Origin: Verrucomicrobiota bacterium
GTDB taxonomy: Bacteria > Verrucomicrobiota > Verrucomicrobiia > Opitutales > Opitutaceae
NCBI GenBank assembly: GCA_023430825.1
Contig: JAEYYL010000004.1
Coordinates: forward strand, 1 to 12,362
Length of the DNA stretch: 12,362 bases
Direction of reading: 5' to 3'
The notes beneath the pieces are model-generated. The model was not told the DNA's origin. It did not search any database and saw nothing but the letters and a program-made list of their open reading frames with translations. Both the position numbers and the translations under genes were made by a program. Position 1 is the stretch's first letter, and each line of letters opens with the position of its first letter. Below, one piece after another: positions 1 to 6,964 of this stretch.

Positions 1-192
1 GGCGAAGAGGGCGTCCGGGTGTTGCGCGATCGCGTCGCGAAACGCGGACGCGAGCGCGGGACCGCGGGCGGCGCGCACGTCCGTGACGATGCCGGCAGCG
101 GCGAACGCATCGCGCAGCGCGCGGGCGGTCACCGGGTCGTCGGGCGCGGCGACGGAGCCGGCGCCGTCGTTGAAGATCACGATCGCCTTCAT
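1..192 (-). CDS. Diacylglycerol kinase family protein (N-terminal 64 residues, runs off the window edge)
   Basis: The reverse strand opens with ATG at 192 and stays open to base 1, giving 64 residues that start MKAIVIFNDGAGSV and end HPDALFA. The pattern is a short hydrophobic strand (KAIVIFN), then a small polar glycine-containing loop, a helix (residues 22-34) and a second strand with helix. This matches the start of the DAGK catalytic domain (LCB5/YegS family), where the next element would be the nucleotide-binding GGDGT motif, outside the window. Such enzymes transfer phosphate from ATP to diacylglycerol or related lipids at the inner membrane. Usual length is about 290-320 residues, so only about a fifth is visible. 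No clear Shine-Dalgarno precedes the ATG. It lies downstream of the GreA/B-like gene on the same strand, but a 195-bp gap with a REP-like element makes one operon doubtful. Family assignment is moderate because the diagnostic motif is missing. Confidence 0.6.
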   Translation of the reverse strand, partial: MKAIVIFNDGAGSVAAPDDPVTARALRDAFAAAGIVTDVRAARGPALASAFRDAIAQHPDALFA

Positions 193-249
193 GCGGAGGC
201 GATGCGCTGACCCGGTGAAATGACGGCGGTTCGAAACGAAGGAGGGCGG

Positions 250-264
250 GGCTTTCTGAAAGCC
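250..264. other. 15-nt palindrome upstream of the lipid kinase gene
   Basis: GGCTTTC at 250-256 and GAAAGCC at 258-264 are perfect 7-base arms around a single T. It lies 58 bp upstream of the lipid-kinase start and 124 bp past the stop of the Gre-like gene on the minus strand. It could be a protein-binding site for the kinase promoter or a small hairpin; nothing here decides between them. Confidence 0.3.
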
Positions 265-266
265 AG

Positions 267-357
267 GAGGGTAGGAGCCTGTTGGCAGGCGAGGGTGAAC
301 ATCCCGCTGCTCACGCAGCGAGCCACCGGAATCGCCTGCGAGCAGGCTCCTACCCTC
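267..357. repeat. REPIN-like element: two inverted REP hairpins
   Basis: The 26-base arm at 267-292 and the reverse complement of 332-357 agree at 24 of 26 positions; both begin GAGGGTAGGAGCCTG. Each arm is also a hairpin: GCCTG/CAGGC around TTGG on the left, and GCCTGC/GCAGGC around TC on the right. A third stem (CGCTGC at 305-310, GCAGCG at 315-320, loop TCAC) sits in the spacer. Two inverted copies of a short GC-rich hairpin with a conserved GTAGGAGC-like head is the layout of REP doublets (REPINs), as known in Pseudomonas. It sits between two minus-strand genes, the usual place for such repeats. That it is dispersed through the genome is inferred, as only one element is in the window. Confidence 0.75.
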
Positions 358-387
358 AATCAGGGTTCGTCTTCGCCTACCGTCCGC

Positions 388-903
388 TCAGCGAGCGCGT
401 GCGTAGTCGACGGCGACGATCTCGAGCACTTGCTCGCCGGCGGGCGCGTGAAACCGCACGCGATCGCCCTCGCGGGCGTTCATCAAGGCTTGGGCGAGCG
501 GCGACAGCCAGCTGACGGCGCCCTCGGCGGGATCGGTTTCGTCGGCGCCCACGAGACGGTAGTGCGAGACTTCGCCACGGGCATCGCGGACGGTAACGGT
601 CGCGCCGAAGCGCACGACGTCATCGGGTTCGGCGGGCGGTTCGACGATTTCGGCGGTGCTCAGACTTTGTTGCAGATAGCGAATGCGCTGATCGAGGGCC
701 TTCAGTTCGCGCTTGCTGTCGGGATCGTCGACCGCGGCGAGCGGAGGGCGTTCGACGGTGGACAGCCGGGCGATTTCGTCGCGCAGGCGTTGCGCGCCGG
801 CGGCGGTGAGATAGTTGCGCGCGCCGGGCGGCAAGGGCGACACGGGGGCGGGGACGTCGGAAAAATCGGTGGAATCGCTTTCGCGAACGAATGCTTTGCT
901 CAT
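388..903 (-). CDS. GreA/GreB-family transcription factor with shortened coiled coil
   Basis: This 171-residue protein begins MSKAFVRESD and has the two Gre parts: an N-terminal helical hairpin (about residues 31-84, YLTAAGAQRLRDEIARL to QRIRYLQQSL) and a C-terminal FKBP-like domain (about 95-167). The latter contains VRFGATVTV, HYRLVGADETDP, SWLSPLAQALM, GDRV and APAGEQVLEIVAV, close to GreB. Gre factors enter the RNA polymerase secondary channel and stimulate cleavage of backtracked RNA. Compared from memory with E. coli GreB, the stretch between the ERP and R(V/I)RYL landmarks is 18 residues instead of 32, and the GDRSENADY tip motif is replaced by VDDPDS (residues 58-63). The coiled coil is thus about one heptad shorter on each arm, though the tip stays acidic (D59, D60, D62). 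A poorly conserved extension of about 28 residues precedes the hairpin. No strong Shine-Dalgarno is seen. Family membership is near certain; true transcript-cleavage activity is not. Confidence 0.88.
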   Translation of the reverse strand: MSKAFVRESDSTDFSDVPAPVSPLPPGARNYLTAAGAQRLRDEIARLSTVERPPLAAVDDPDSKRELKALDQRIRYLQQSLSTAEIVEPPAEPDDVVRFGATVTVRDARGEVSHYRLVGADETDPAEGAVSWLSPLAQALMNAREGDRVRFHAPAGEQVLEIVAVDYARAR

Positions 904-1008
904 GAGAAAAGGTAGCCCCGCGCCGAGCTTTTACAAACGAGGTGGGCGCTTGCCGGGGTTTTGGCGGAAGCGCGCGCACCGCCGGTGCGGCGTGCTGTCG
1001 GTGCGGGG

Positions 1009-1374
1009 ATGAAATGTTTTTCGCTGCTGCTGGGGGCGCGCAACACGCCGGCGTCGCAGGCGAAGTTTGCTCGCGAGGACGAGGAGTTGTTGCGTGAGGT
1101 GACGACCAAGCATTTCCCGGACGGCTTCACGGTGTTGAACGCGGAGGGTGGCTGGTTCGATCCGCGCCGCGGGCGTTTCGTCGAGGAGGAGTCGCGGCAG
1201 ATCATCGTGTGCGCGCCGAGCCGGCGGCCGTTGCGCGCGTGGCTGGAGGAACTCGCGGCGGCGATGCGACAGGCGGAATTGATCGTGGTGGAGATGGGCC
1301 GGGCGACGACGTATCGCGTGCGGTTGGAAACGCGGCGGGGGGGCGGACGGCGTGCGCGGGTGCAGCGCCGGTGA
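1009..1374 (+). CDS. DUF3574-like small protein
   Basis: The frame is open from 961 (TTG), but the first 16 codons cross a GC-rich hairpin (CGCACC 975-980 / GGTGCG 984-989). I therefore start at ATG 1009, just after a G-rich GCGGGG, giving 121 residues beginning MKCFSLLLGAR. The core TTKHFPDGFTVLNAEGGWFDPRRGRFVEEESRQIIVCA resembles the DUF3574 signature: a phenylalanine-proline-aspartate-glycine turn, TVLDA, a tryptophan, then an E-x-S/SR stretch and a beta strand. DUF3574 proteins are usually exported with a signal peptide; this version has no clear one, and its last 10 residues are arginine-rich. No function is known for the family. It lies 103 bp upstream of the RND operon on the same strand and diverges from the Gre-like gene. 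Co-transcription with the pump is possible but unproven. Confidence 0.55.
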   Translation: MKCFSLLLGARNTPASQAKFAREDEELLREVTTKHFPDGFTVLNAEGGWFDPRRGRFVEEESRQIIVCAPSRRPLRAWLEELAAAMRQAELIVVEMGRATTYRVRLETRRGGGRRARVQRR

Positions 1375-1465
1375 CGGGGCCGGAGGGGGCGGAGAATATT
1401 CGACGAAGCGCGGGCGAAAAGGAGACGGCAGCGACCGTAAATTTTTCCGGCAAAGTTTCGGAGGC

Positions 1466-1470
1466 GGAGG
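1466..1470 (+). promoter_or_regulatory. Shine-Dalgarno deciding the membrane fusion protein start
   Basis: GGAGG at 1466-1470 lies seven bases before ATG 1478. The alternative in-frame ATG at 1508 has no such sequence. This is the clearest ribosome binding site in the window; most other starts lack one. Confidence 0.7.
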
Positions 1471-1477
1471 TTGCCGA

Positions 1478-2608
1478 ATGGCGGGCGAGGCGCACCCTTC
1501 GCCATCGATGACCGGTAGAAAATTCTTGTGGGTTGCGCTGGTGCTGCTGGCGGGCGCGGCGGTGTTTACGTTGATCCGAATCCAAGGACGGCAACCCGCG
1601 GGCGCCCGGCCGATGGCGGCGGAGACGAATGCCGCGCCGCTGCCGGTTTATACGGTGCGGGTGGAGCCTCGGCTGTTGCAGGAGCGCGTGACGGCGACGG
1701 GTTCGGTGGCGGCGGACGAGTCGGTGGAGCTGGTGAGCGAGATCGCGGGCCGGGTGGTGGAGATGGCTTTCGACGAAGGTGCGCGGGTGACGCGCGGCGA
1801 CGTGTTGGTGAAACTCGACGATGCGGAGCTGGGGGCGCAACTCGTGCGGGCGCAGAGCCGGGTGCGGCTGGCCCGCGCGCAGGCGGAACGGCAGAACCAA
1901 TTGGTTGCGGCGGGGGGCACGTCGCAGGCGGAGCTCGATGCGGCGGAGAGCGAGGTGAAGGTGCTGGAGGCGGAGGTGGAGCTCGCACGGGCGTTGCTGG
2001 CGAAGACGGAGATCCGGGCGCCGTTCGACGGCGTGGTCGGGCTGCGCTATGTGAGTGTGGGGGCGAACATCACGCCGTCGGCGCGGATCGCGACGCTGCA
2101 GAAGATCGATACGCTCAAGATCGAATTTTCGGTGGCGGAGCGTCATCTGGATCGGTTGCAGCCGAATGCGGAGGTGAAGATCGCGGTGGCGGGGATTCGC
2201 GAGCCGTTCGCGGGGCGGATTTATGCGGTGGAGCCGCGGATCGATCCGGCGACGCGGACGCTGAGGTTGCGCGCGCGCGCGGAAAATCCGGGCGGCAAGG
2301 CGTTGCCCGGCGGGTTTGCGACGGTGGAGATGCCACTGGAGGAGATTCCCGGCGCGCTGCTCGTGCCGGCCGATGCGATCCTGGCGGGATTGAATCAGCA
2401 GCAGGTTTACGTGTTGGAGGACGGGCGCGCGCAGCCGCGCGTCGTGCAGACGGGCATCCGCCTGTCGCGCGAAGTGCAGATCCTGTCCGGCCTGGAGCCC
2501 CAGGCGGAGGTGATCACCTCGGGTCAGTTGCAACTGCGACCAGGGGTGCGGGTCGAGGCCGTCGCGCGGCCCAGCGAAACGAACACGACCGTCGCCGGCA
2601 CGCCATGA
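1478..2608 (+). CDS. RND efflux periplasmic adaptor (membrane fusion protein)
   Basis: This 376-residue adaptor would bridge the inner-membrane pump to an outer-membrane channel across the periplasm. The start at 1478 is chosen for its GGAGG; ATG 1508 would remove ten residues without touching any domain. A single hydrophobic segment (about 17-34, LWVALVLLAGAAVFTLI) anchors it, and there is no lipobox cysteine. Then come the first lipoyl half (about 70-115, including GSVAADESVELVSEIAGRV and VKLDDAEL), an Ala/Glu/Arg-rich helical hairpin (about 118-172) and the second lipoyl half with TEIRAPFDGVVG (177-188). A beta-barrel follows (about 210-285, with RIDPATRTLRLRA), and then a membrane-proximal domain containing LLVPADAIL. 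This order is typical of the AcrA/MexA/HlyD-type adaptor family. Its TGA overlaps the ATG of the pump gene, so the two are almost certainly co-translated. Substrate cannot be read from the sequence. Confidence 0.95.
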   Translation: MAGEAHPSPSMTGRKFLWVALVLLAGAAVFTLIRIQGRQPAGARPMAAETNAAPLPVYTVRVEPRLLQERVTATGSVAADESVELVSEIAGRVVEMAFDEGARVTRGDVLVKLDDAELGAQLVRAQSRVRLARAQAERQNQLVAAGGTSQAELDAAESEVKVLEAEVELARALLAKTEIRAPFDGVVGLRYVSVGANITPSARIATLQKIDTLKIEFSVAERHLDRLQPNAEVKIAVAGIREPFAGRIYAVEPRIDPATRTLRLRARAENPGGKALPGGFATVEMPLEEIPGALLVPADAILAGLNQQQVYVLEDGRAQPRVVQTGIRLSREVQILSGLEPQAEVITSGQLQLRPGVRVEAVARPSETNTTVAGTP

Positions 2609-5600
2609 GTCTCGCTTCGATCAGCATTCGGCGGCCGGTGCTCGCGACGGTGATGTCGCTGGTGCTCGTCATTTTCGGCGCGGTCGGGTTCACGTTTCTC
2701 GGCGTGCGCGAGTTTCCCGCAGTCGATCCGGCGATCGTGTCGGTGCGGACTTCGTATCCCGGCGCGAATGCGCGCGTGATCGAGACGCAGATCACGACGC
2801 CGCTGGAGGAGGAGATCAACGGCGTGGCGGGTATCCGGAATCTCACGTCGATCAGCCGCGACGGTGCGAGCATCGTGACGGTGGAGTTCCTGCAGGGCAT
2901 CGACCTCGAGACGGCGGCGAACGATGTGCGCGACAAGGTCTCGGGGGCGATGAATCAGCTGCCGCCGGATGCGGATCCGCCGCGGGTGTCGAAGGCGGAT
3001 GCGGACAGCCAGCCGATCACGTTCATCGGGGTGCGCAGCAGTCTGCGTTCGCTGCTGGAGTTGTCGGCGATCGCGGACAACATTTTCCGGGCGCGGCTGC
3101 AGACGATCCCGGGCGTGAGCGAAGTCGATATCTGGGGGGAGAAGGAATACGCGATGCGGCTGCTGTTGGATCCGGCGCGGCTGGCGGCGTATCGGTTGAC
3201 GCCGCTCGACGTGCGCGAGGCGTTGCAGCGGGCGAACGTGGAGCTGCCGTCGGGGCGGATCGAAGGCGAGCTGGTGGAGCTGACGGTGCGGACGCTGAGC
3301 CGGCTGTCGACGCCGGAGGAGTTCGAGGCGCTCATCATCAAGGAGGCGGGCGACGCATTGGTGCGGTTGCGCGACGTGGGGCGGGCGGAGCTCGGGGCGT
3401 TGAACGAGCGGACGCTGTTGCGGCGCGACGGCGTGCCGATGGTGGGCGTGGTGCTGCGGCCGCAGCCCGGGGCGAACTATGTCGAGATCGCGGACGAGTT
3501 CCGCAAGCGGGTGGAGCAGATCAAGCCGGAGCTGCCGGACGACATCGTGGTGAGCTACGGATTCGACGTGACGGACTTCATCCGCGCGTCGATCGACGAA
3601 GTGCAGGAGACCATCTTTCTCGCGATGGCGCTGGTGGTGGCGATCATCTTTCTGTTCCTGCGGGAGTGGCGGTCGACGTTCATCCCGATCATCGTGATTC
3701 CGATCGCGCTGATCGGTGCGTTTTTCGTGATGTATGTGGCGGGGTTTTCGGTGAACGTGCTGACGTTGCTGGCGCTGGTGCTGGCGATCGGCCTGGTGGT
3801 GGACGACGCGATCGTGGTGTTGGAAAACATCTACGCGAAGATCGAGCAGGGGATGGGCGCGCGGGAGGCCGGGTTGAAGGGGACGCGCGAGATCTTTTTT
3901 GCGGTGATCGCGACGACGGCCGCGCTGGCGGCGGTGTTCATGCCGCTGCTCTTTCTCGGGGGGCTGACGGGACAGCTGTTCAAGGAGTTCGGCGTGGTGC
4001 TGGCGGGGGCGGTGGTGATCTCGTCCTTCGTGGCGCTGACGCTCACGCCGATGCTGAGCACGCGGCTGTTGAAGGCGGGGAGCCACACCGGCTGGTTTTA
4101 CCGGAAGACGGAGCCGTTCTATCAAAAGTTGACGGCGGCCTATCGGCGGAGCCTGGCGGCGTTTTTGCAGCAGCGGTGGATCGCGTTTGTGGTGCTGGCG
4201 GCCTGCGGCGTGACGTCGTGGGGCTTGTTCAACGCACTGCCCAGCGAGCTGGCACCGATGGAGGATCGGAGCAGTCTGCGGATCAATGCGACGGCGGCCG
4301 AGGGCACGTCCTACGAGACGATGGCGGCGTTCATGAGCCGGCTCGACGAGGTGGTGCGGCGCGAGGTGCCGGAGATCGCCGAGGCGACCACGATCACATC
4401 GCCGGGCTTTGGCGGGTCGGCGTCGGTGAATTCCGGCTTCATGCGGCTCACGCTCACGCCACCGGCGGAGCGCACGCGCACGCAGGCGGAGATTGCATCG
4501 ATGCTGCGGCGGGAGTTGCAGAAGCTGCCGGGCGCGCGCATCGCGATCCAGCAGGAGCCGACGATCGGCGACCGCCGGGCGGGTGCGCCGGTGCAGTTCG
4601 TGATCCAGGCGCCGCGGCTCGAGGATCTGGAGGAAGTGCTGCCCCGGTTTCTCGAGCGGGCCGGGGCGGATCCGGCGTTCACCTTCGTCGACACGAACCT
4701 GCGGTTCAACAAGCCGGAGCTGCGGGTGCAGATCGACCGCAATCGTGCGCGGGCGCTCGGCGTGTCGGTGCGCGACGTGGCGGAGACGCTGCAGCTGACG
4801 CTGAGCGAGCAGCGCTACGGTTATTTCATCCTGGACGACGAGCAGTATCAGGTGATCGGCCAGCTGGAGCGGCGCGACCGCAACCAGCCGGCGAACCTGC
4901 GCGAGATCCAGGTGCGCACGACGAGCGGCGAGATGGTGGCGCTGGACAATCTGGTGACGACGACGGAAGCGACGAGCCCCCCGACCTTGTATCGATTCAA
5001 CCGATACGCATCGGCGACGGTGTCGGCGGAGCTGGCGGACGGGCGGACGATCGGGGATGGGATCGCGGCGATGCGGGTGGTCGCGGACGAAGTGCTCGAC
5101 GACCGTTTCACGACCGACCTGGCGGGGCAGTCGCGGGACTTCGTGGACAGCTCCTCGAGCCTGCTTTTCCTGTTCCTGTTCGCGCTGGTGTTGATCTACC
5201 TGGTGCTCGCGGCGCAGTTCGAGAGCTTCCGCGATCCGCTGATCATCATGTTCACGGTGCCGCTGGCGGTGGCGAGCGCGCTGGCGGCGTTGTGGTTCAC
5301 CGGCGGGACGCTGAATATCTTCAGCCAGATCGGATTGGTGATGTTGATCGGATTGGTGACGAAGAACGGCATCCTGATCGTGGAGTTTGCGAACCAGCGC
5401 AAGGAGACCGGGCTGACGGTGCGGGCGGCGGTGGAGGATGCGTCGGCGGCGCGATTCCGTCCGATTCTGATGACGAGCCTGTCGACGATCCTGGGGATCC
5501 TGCCCATCGCGCTGGCGCTCGGGGCGGGCGCGCAGAGCCGCGTGCCGATGGGCATCGTGGTGGTGGGTGGTTTGATCGGAGGGACGTTGCTGACCTTGTA

Positions 5601-5718
5601 TGTGGTGCCGGCGATTTACAGTTATGTGAGCCGCGAGTTGTCTGCGGAGGAAGCGCGGGGTCGGCGCGAGGAGGAGGCGCCCGAGTTGGAGCGCGAGCTG
5701 GCGGAGCCGGTCGCGTAG
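2605..5718 (+). CDS. RND efflux pump, inner-membrane permease (AcrB/HAE1 type)
   Basis: This 1037-residue protein starts MSLASISIRRPVLATVM and overlaps the adaptor stop by ATGA. It has the two-fold RND layout: an N-terminal membrane helix (about 10-32) followed by a porter region (SYPGANARVIE, GVAGIRNLTS, PGVSEVDIWG). A block of helices (about 335-480), a second porter half and a final block of helices (about 855-1010) follow. The proton-relay aspartates are at D400 and D401 in GLVVDDAIVVLEN, and the partner lysine is K920 in GLVTKNGILIVEF, matching AcrB D407/D408 and K940. It should therefore be an active proton-driven antiporter in the cytoplasmic membrane. Length is as expected for HAE1 pumps, and no frameshift was found. 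The C-terminal tail is charged (about 25 residues, rich in E and R). No TolC homologue follows, so the outer-membrane partner must be encoded elsewhere. Drug, dye or metabolite substrate is unknown. Confidence 0.97.
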   Translation: MSLASISIRRPVLATVMSLVLVIFGAVGFTFLGVREFPAVDPAIVSVRTSYPGANARVIETQITTPLEEEINGVAGIRNLTSISRDGASIVTVEFLQGIDLETAANDVRDKVSGAMNQLPPDADPPRVSKADADSQPITFIGVRSSLRSLLELSAIADNIFRARLQTIPGVSEVDIWGEKEYAMRLLLDPARLAAYRLTPLDVREALQRANVELPSGRIEGELVELTVRTLSRLSTPEEFEALIIKEAGDALVRLRDVGRAELGALNERTLLRRDGVPMVGVVLRPQPGANYVEIADEFRKRVEQIKPELPDDIVVSYGFDVTDFIRASIDEVQETIFLAMALVVAIIFLFLREWRSTFIPIIVIPIALIGAFFVMYVAGFSVNVLTLLALVLAIGLVVDDAIVVLENIYAKIEQGMGAREAGLKGTREIFFAVIATTAALAAVFMPLLFLGGLTGQLFKEFGVVLAGAVVISSFVALTLTPMLSTRLLKAGSHTGWFYRKTEPFYQKLTAAYRRSLAAFLQQRWIAFVVLAACGVTSWGLFNALPSELAPMEDRSSLRINATAAEGTSYETMAAFMSRLDEVVRREVPEIAEATTITSPGFGGSASVNSGFMRLTLTPPAERTRTQAEIASMLRRELQKLPGARIAIQQEPTIGDRRAGAPVQFVIQAPRLEDLEEVLPRFLERAGADPAFTFVDTNLRFNKPELRVQIDRNRARALGVSVRDVAETLQLTLSEQRYGYFILDDEQYQVIGQLERRDRNQPANLREIQVRTTSGEMVALDNLVTTTEATSPPTLYRFNRYASATVSAELADGRTIGDGIAAMRVVADEVLDDRFTTDLAGQSRDFVDSSSSLLFLFLFALVLIYLVLAAQFESFRDPLIIMFTVPLAVASALAALWFTGGTLNIFSQIGLVMLIGLVTKNGILIVEFANQRKETGLTVRAAVEDASAARFRPILMTSLSTILGILPIALALGAGAQSRVPMGIVVVGGLIGGTLLTLYVVPAIYSYVSRELSAEEARGRREEEAPELERELAEPVA

Positions 5719-5763
5719 CGCGAGTCCTTGGGTTTTGGCGCGGAGCAGAACCGACCGGAATGG

Positions 5764-5787
5764 AGACGCGGCGCCCTCGCCGCGTTT
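5764..5787. terminator. GC-rich hairpin downstream of the RND operon
   Basis: ACGCGGCG at 5766-5773 pairs perfectly with CGCCGCGT at 5778-5785 around CCCT. One G-T wobble and one A-T pair extend the stem. It is followed on the plus strand by only TTT. It lies 48 bp after the pump stop and may end that transcript, or be a dispersed palindrome. Confidence 0.4.
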
Positions 5788-5873
5788 CGCGCGATCGGCG
5801 TGGCGGGCGCGCCGCGGCTCCCTGAGCCGGCGTGGAGGCGGGCTGCGCCGGTTGCCGGTCGGCGTTTCGCGGG

Positions 5874-5896
5874 AAAGTAACCCATTGGGTTACTTT
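5874..5896. terminator. Perfect palindrome, likely bidirectional terminator between convergent genes
   Basis: AAAGTAACCCA (5874-5884) and TGGGTTACTTT (5886-5896) are perfect 11-base arms around one T. As RNA this gives a GUAACCC/GGGUUAC stem with a three-base loop and a short U run on either strand. It sits between the pump gene (plus, ends 5718) and the protease-like gene (minus, ends 5907), where a two-way terminator would be useful. The U tract is only three bases, so it is weak by enterobacterial standards. Confidence 0.55.
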
Positions 5897-5906
5897 GCGG
5901 TCGAGC

Positions 5907-6758
5907 TTACGAACGCGGACGCGTGGGCGGGAAGCGCTTGCGCGGGGGTGGATCGGCGAGGCGGGGGGCGGCGTCGGCCGGTGTTTGCGCGAGGGCCCTG
6001 GAGCGGTGGTGGGCGGCTTCGTCGGCGAGGGATTGGACGAGGGCTTCGCGCACGCCGATGGGTGCGCGGCTGTGATGCGTGATGGCGTCGAAGCGTTCCT
6101 GGGCGAAGGAGCAGCGGGTGAGTGTCTCGCGGAGATATTCCTGGATGAAGGCGTCCTGGAATGCGCGGAGCGCGGCCTGGGTGTCGGCGGCGTTGCGCGA
6201 AGCGGGGGTGATCGTGGCGCCGACCATGCGTTCGCCGATCCGGCGGGCGATGGCGGCGGCGGGGCGATAGTAGTGCTCCGCGATTTCACGATGCGCTTCC
6301 TCGTGTTCGACGACGGCGGCGGGGCCGTTGTGCGGCGTCCAGAGGGTGATGTTCAACCGGGTCGTGATCGCCGTGGCGGTGACGGTGGCGCGTAGCCGGC
6401 CGGGAGGAAGCGCGGGGCGTTCGACGCGGGTTTCCATTTCGCAGGAGAACTCGTAAACGCATTGTCCGACTTCGGGCGGGACGAGTTTCGGCATGTCGGC
6501 GGGCGGTCGCGCGGGATCGAAAGTGCGGCGCACGATGTGGGCGGGGACGATGTCGAGCGTGACGCCGCGTGGTGCGGCGGCGAAGAGGCTGGAACCGAGC
6601 GTCAGCGTGCCGACGGCGAGGGCCAGGACGCCGAGCCAGCGGCGCGGGCGGACGCACTCGTTCGCCGACGGGCGGTGGCGGGTCGGGCCGGCGGTCGGAC
6701 GAACGGGAGGACGCGGGAGCACGAGGCACGGGATGGACGGTGGCGGTGGCTGCAACAT
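5907..6758 (-). CDS. Exported HExxH protein, DUF922-like predicted Zn-dependent protease
   Basis: This 283-residue protein from ATG 6758 has a basic proline-rich leader (1-40) and then a hydrophobic stretch WLGVLALAVGTLTLGSSLFAAA (41-62) that should act as signal peptide or anchor. The metal-site candidate is EHEEAHREIAEHYY, with HEEAH at 152-156 and a further histidine at 162. It follows a beta-rich part with two nearby cysteines (C100, C106) and LNITLWTP. Near the C-terminus, CSFAQERFDAITHHS (216-230) resembles the AQ-x-x-Y/F-D-x-x-T-x-H motif seen after the catalytic helix in DUF922 / COG5661 secreted proteins. The expected place of action is the periplasm or cell surface; the substrate is unknown. 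The start is uncertain because the 40-residue leader is long for a signal peptide, but no better in-frame start was seen. It diverges from the BamE-like gene across 206 bp. Confidence 0.65.
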   Translation of the reverse strand: MLQPPPPSIPCLVLPRPPVRPTAGPTRHRPSANECVRPRRWLGVLALAVGTLTLGSSLFAAAPRGVTLDIVPAHIVRRTFDPARPPADMPKLVPPEVGQCVYEFSCEMETRVERPALPPGRLRATVTATAITTRLNITLWTPHNGPAAVVEHEEAHREIAEHYYRPAAAIARRIGERMVGATITPASRNAADTQAALRAFQDAFIQEYLRETLTRCSFAQERFDAITHHSRAPIGVREALVQSLADEAAHHRSRALAQTPADAAPRLADPPPRKRFPPTRPRS

Positions 6759-6866
6759 TTTTCGCGGCAGTCGTGGGGCGCGGGTCGGGCGGGGCTACTG
6801 GCGGCCATAAGCCCAAGAGGGCTCAGGGGTGAAACGTGCGCGGAGAGGAGCGAGGGCGTCACGAAG

Positions 6867-6896
6867 TTGTCACAGTGGGGGCCGAGCCTGTTAAAA
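6867..6896 (+). promoter_or_regulatory. Possible sigma-70-type promoter for the BamE-like gene
   Basis: TTGTCA at 6867-6872 (one change from TTGACA) is followed after 18 bp by TTAAAA at 6891-6896. This would place transcription start about 60 bp before ATG 6965. The -10 match is poor, so this is only a candidate. It is one of the few AT-rich patches in the 206-bp divergent gap. Confidence 0.3.
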
Positions 6897-6904
6897 CCGG
6901 GCTA

Positions 6905-6932
6905 AAGTCCGGCGCGGGGAGTGGGCGGACTT
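6905..6932 (+). other. Leader hairpin upstream of the BamE-like gene
   Basis: AAGTCCG (6905-6911) pairs with CGGACTT (6926-6932) across a 14-base G-rich loop. It lies between the candidate promoter and the start codon, so it would be in the 5' leader. It could also be one copy of a dispersed palindrome. Confidence 0.35.
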
Positions 6933-6964
6933 CAGTTTGCCGAGGGGGAACGATTGGATGGGGT

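Noticed and set aside
220..915. 231-codon plus-strand open frame over the Gre-like gene
   Set aside because: It runs antisense to a clear GreA/B-family protein, crosses the REPIN-like hairpins, and its translation shows no domain pattern; GC-rich shadow.
1202..2533. 443-codon minus-strand open frame
   Set aside because: Antisense to the adaptor gene; the translation is an arginine/histidine/proline-rich string typical of GC-rich shadows.
1528..2604. Upstream extension of the RND pump frame
   Set aside because: It is the wrong frame of the adaptor gene, glycine/alanine/arginine rich; the pump begins at ATG 2605 with the usual MSLASISIRRPV terminus.
2524..4125. 533-codon minus-strand open frame
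   Set aside because: Antisense shadow of the pump gene, rich in His, Arg and Gln, with no recognisable motif.
3666..5825. 719-codon plus-strand open frame in another phase
   Set aside because: Overlaps the pump gene, which has intact functional residues; glycine/alanine-rich translation with no domains.
5832..6395. 187-codon plus-strand open frame
   Set aside because: Antisense to the HExxH protein gene and overlapping the terminator palindrome; no family resemblance.
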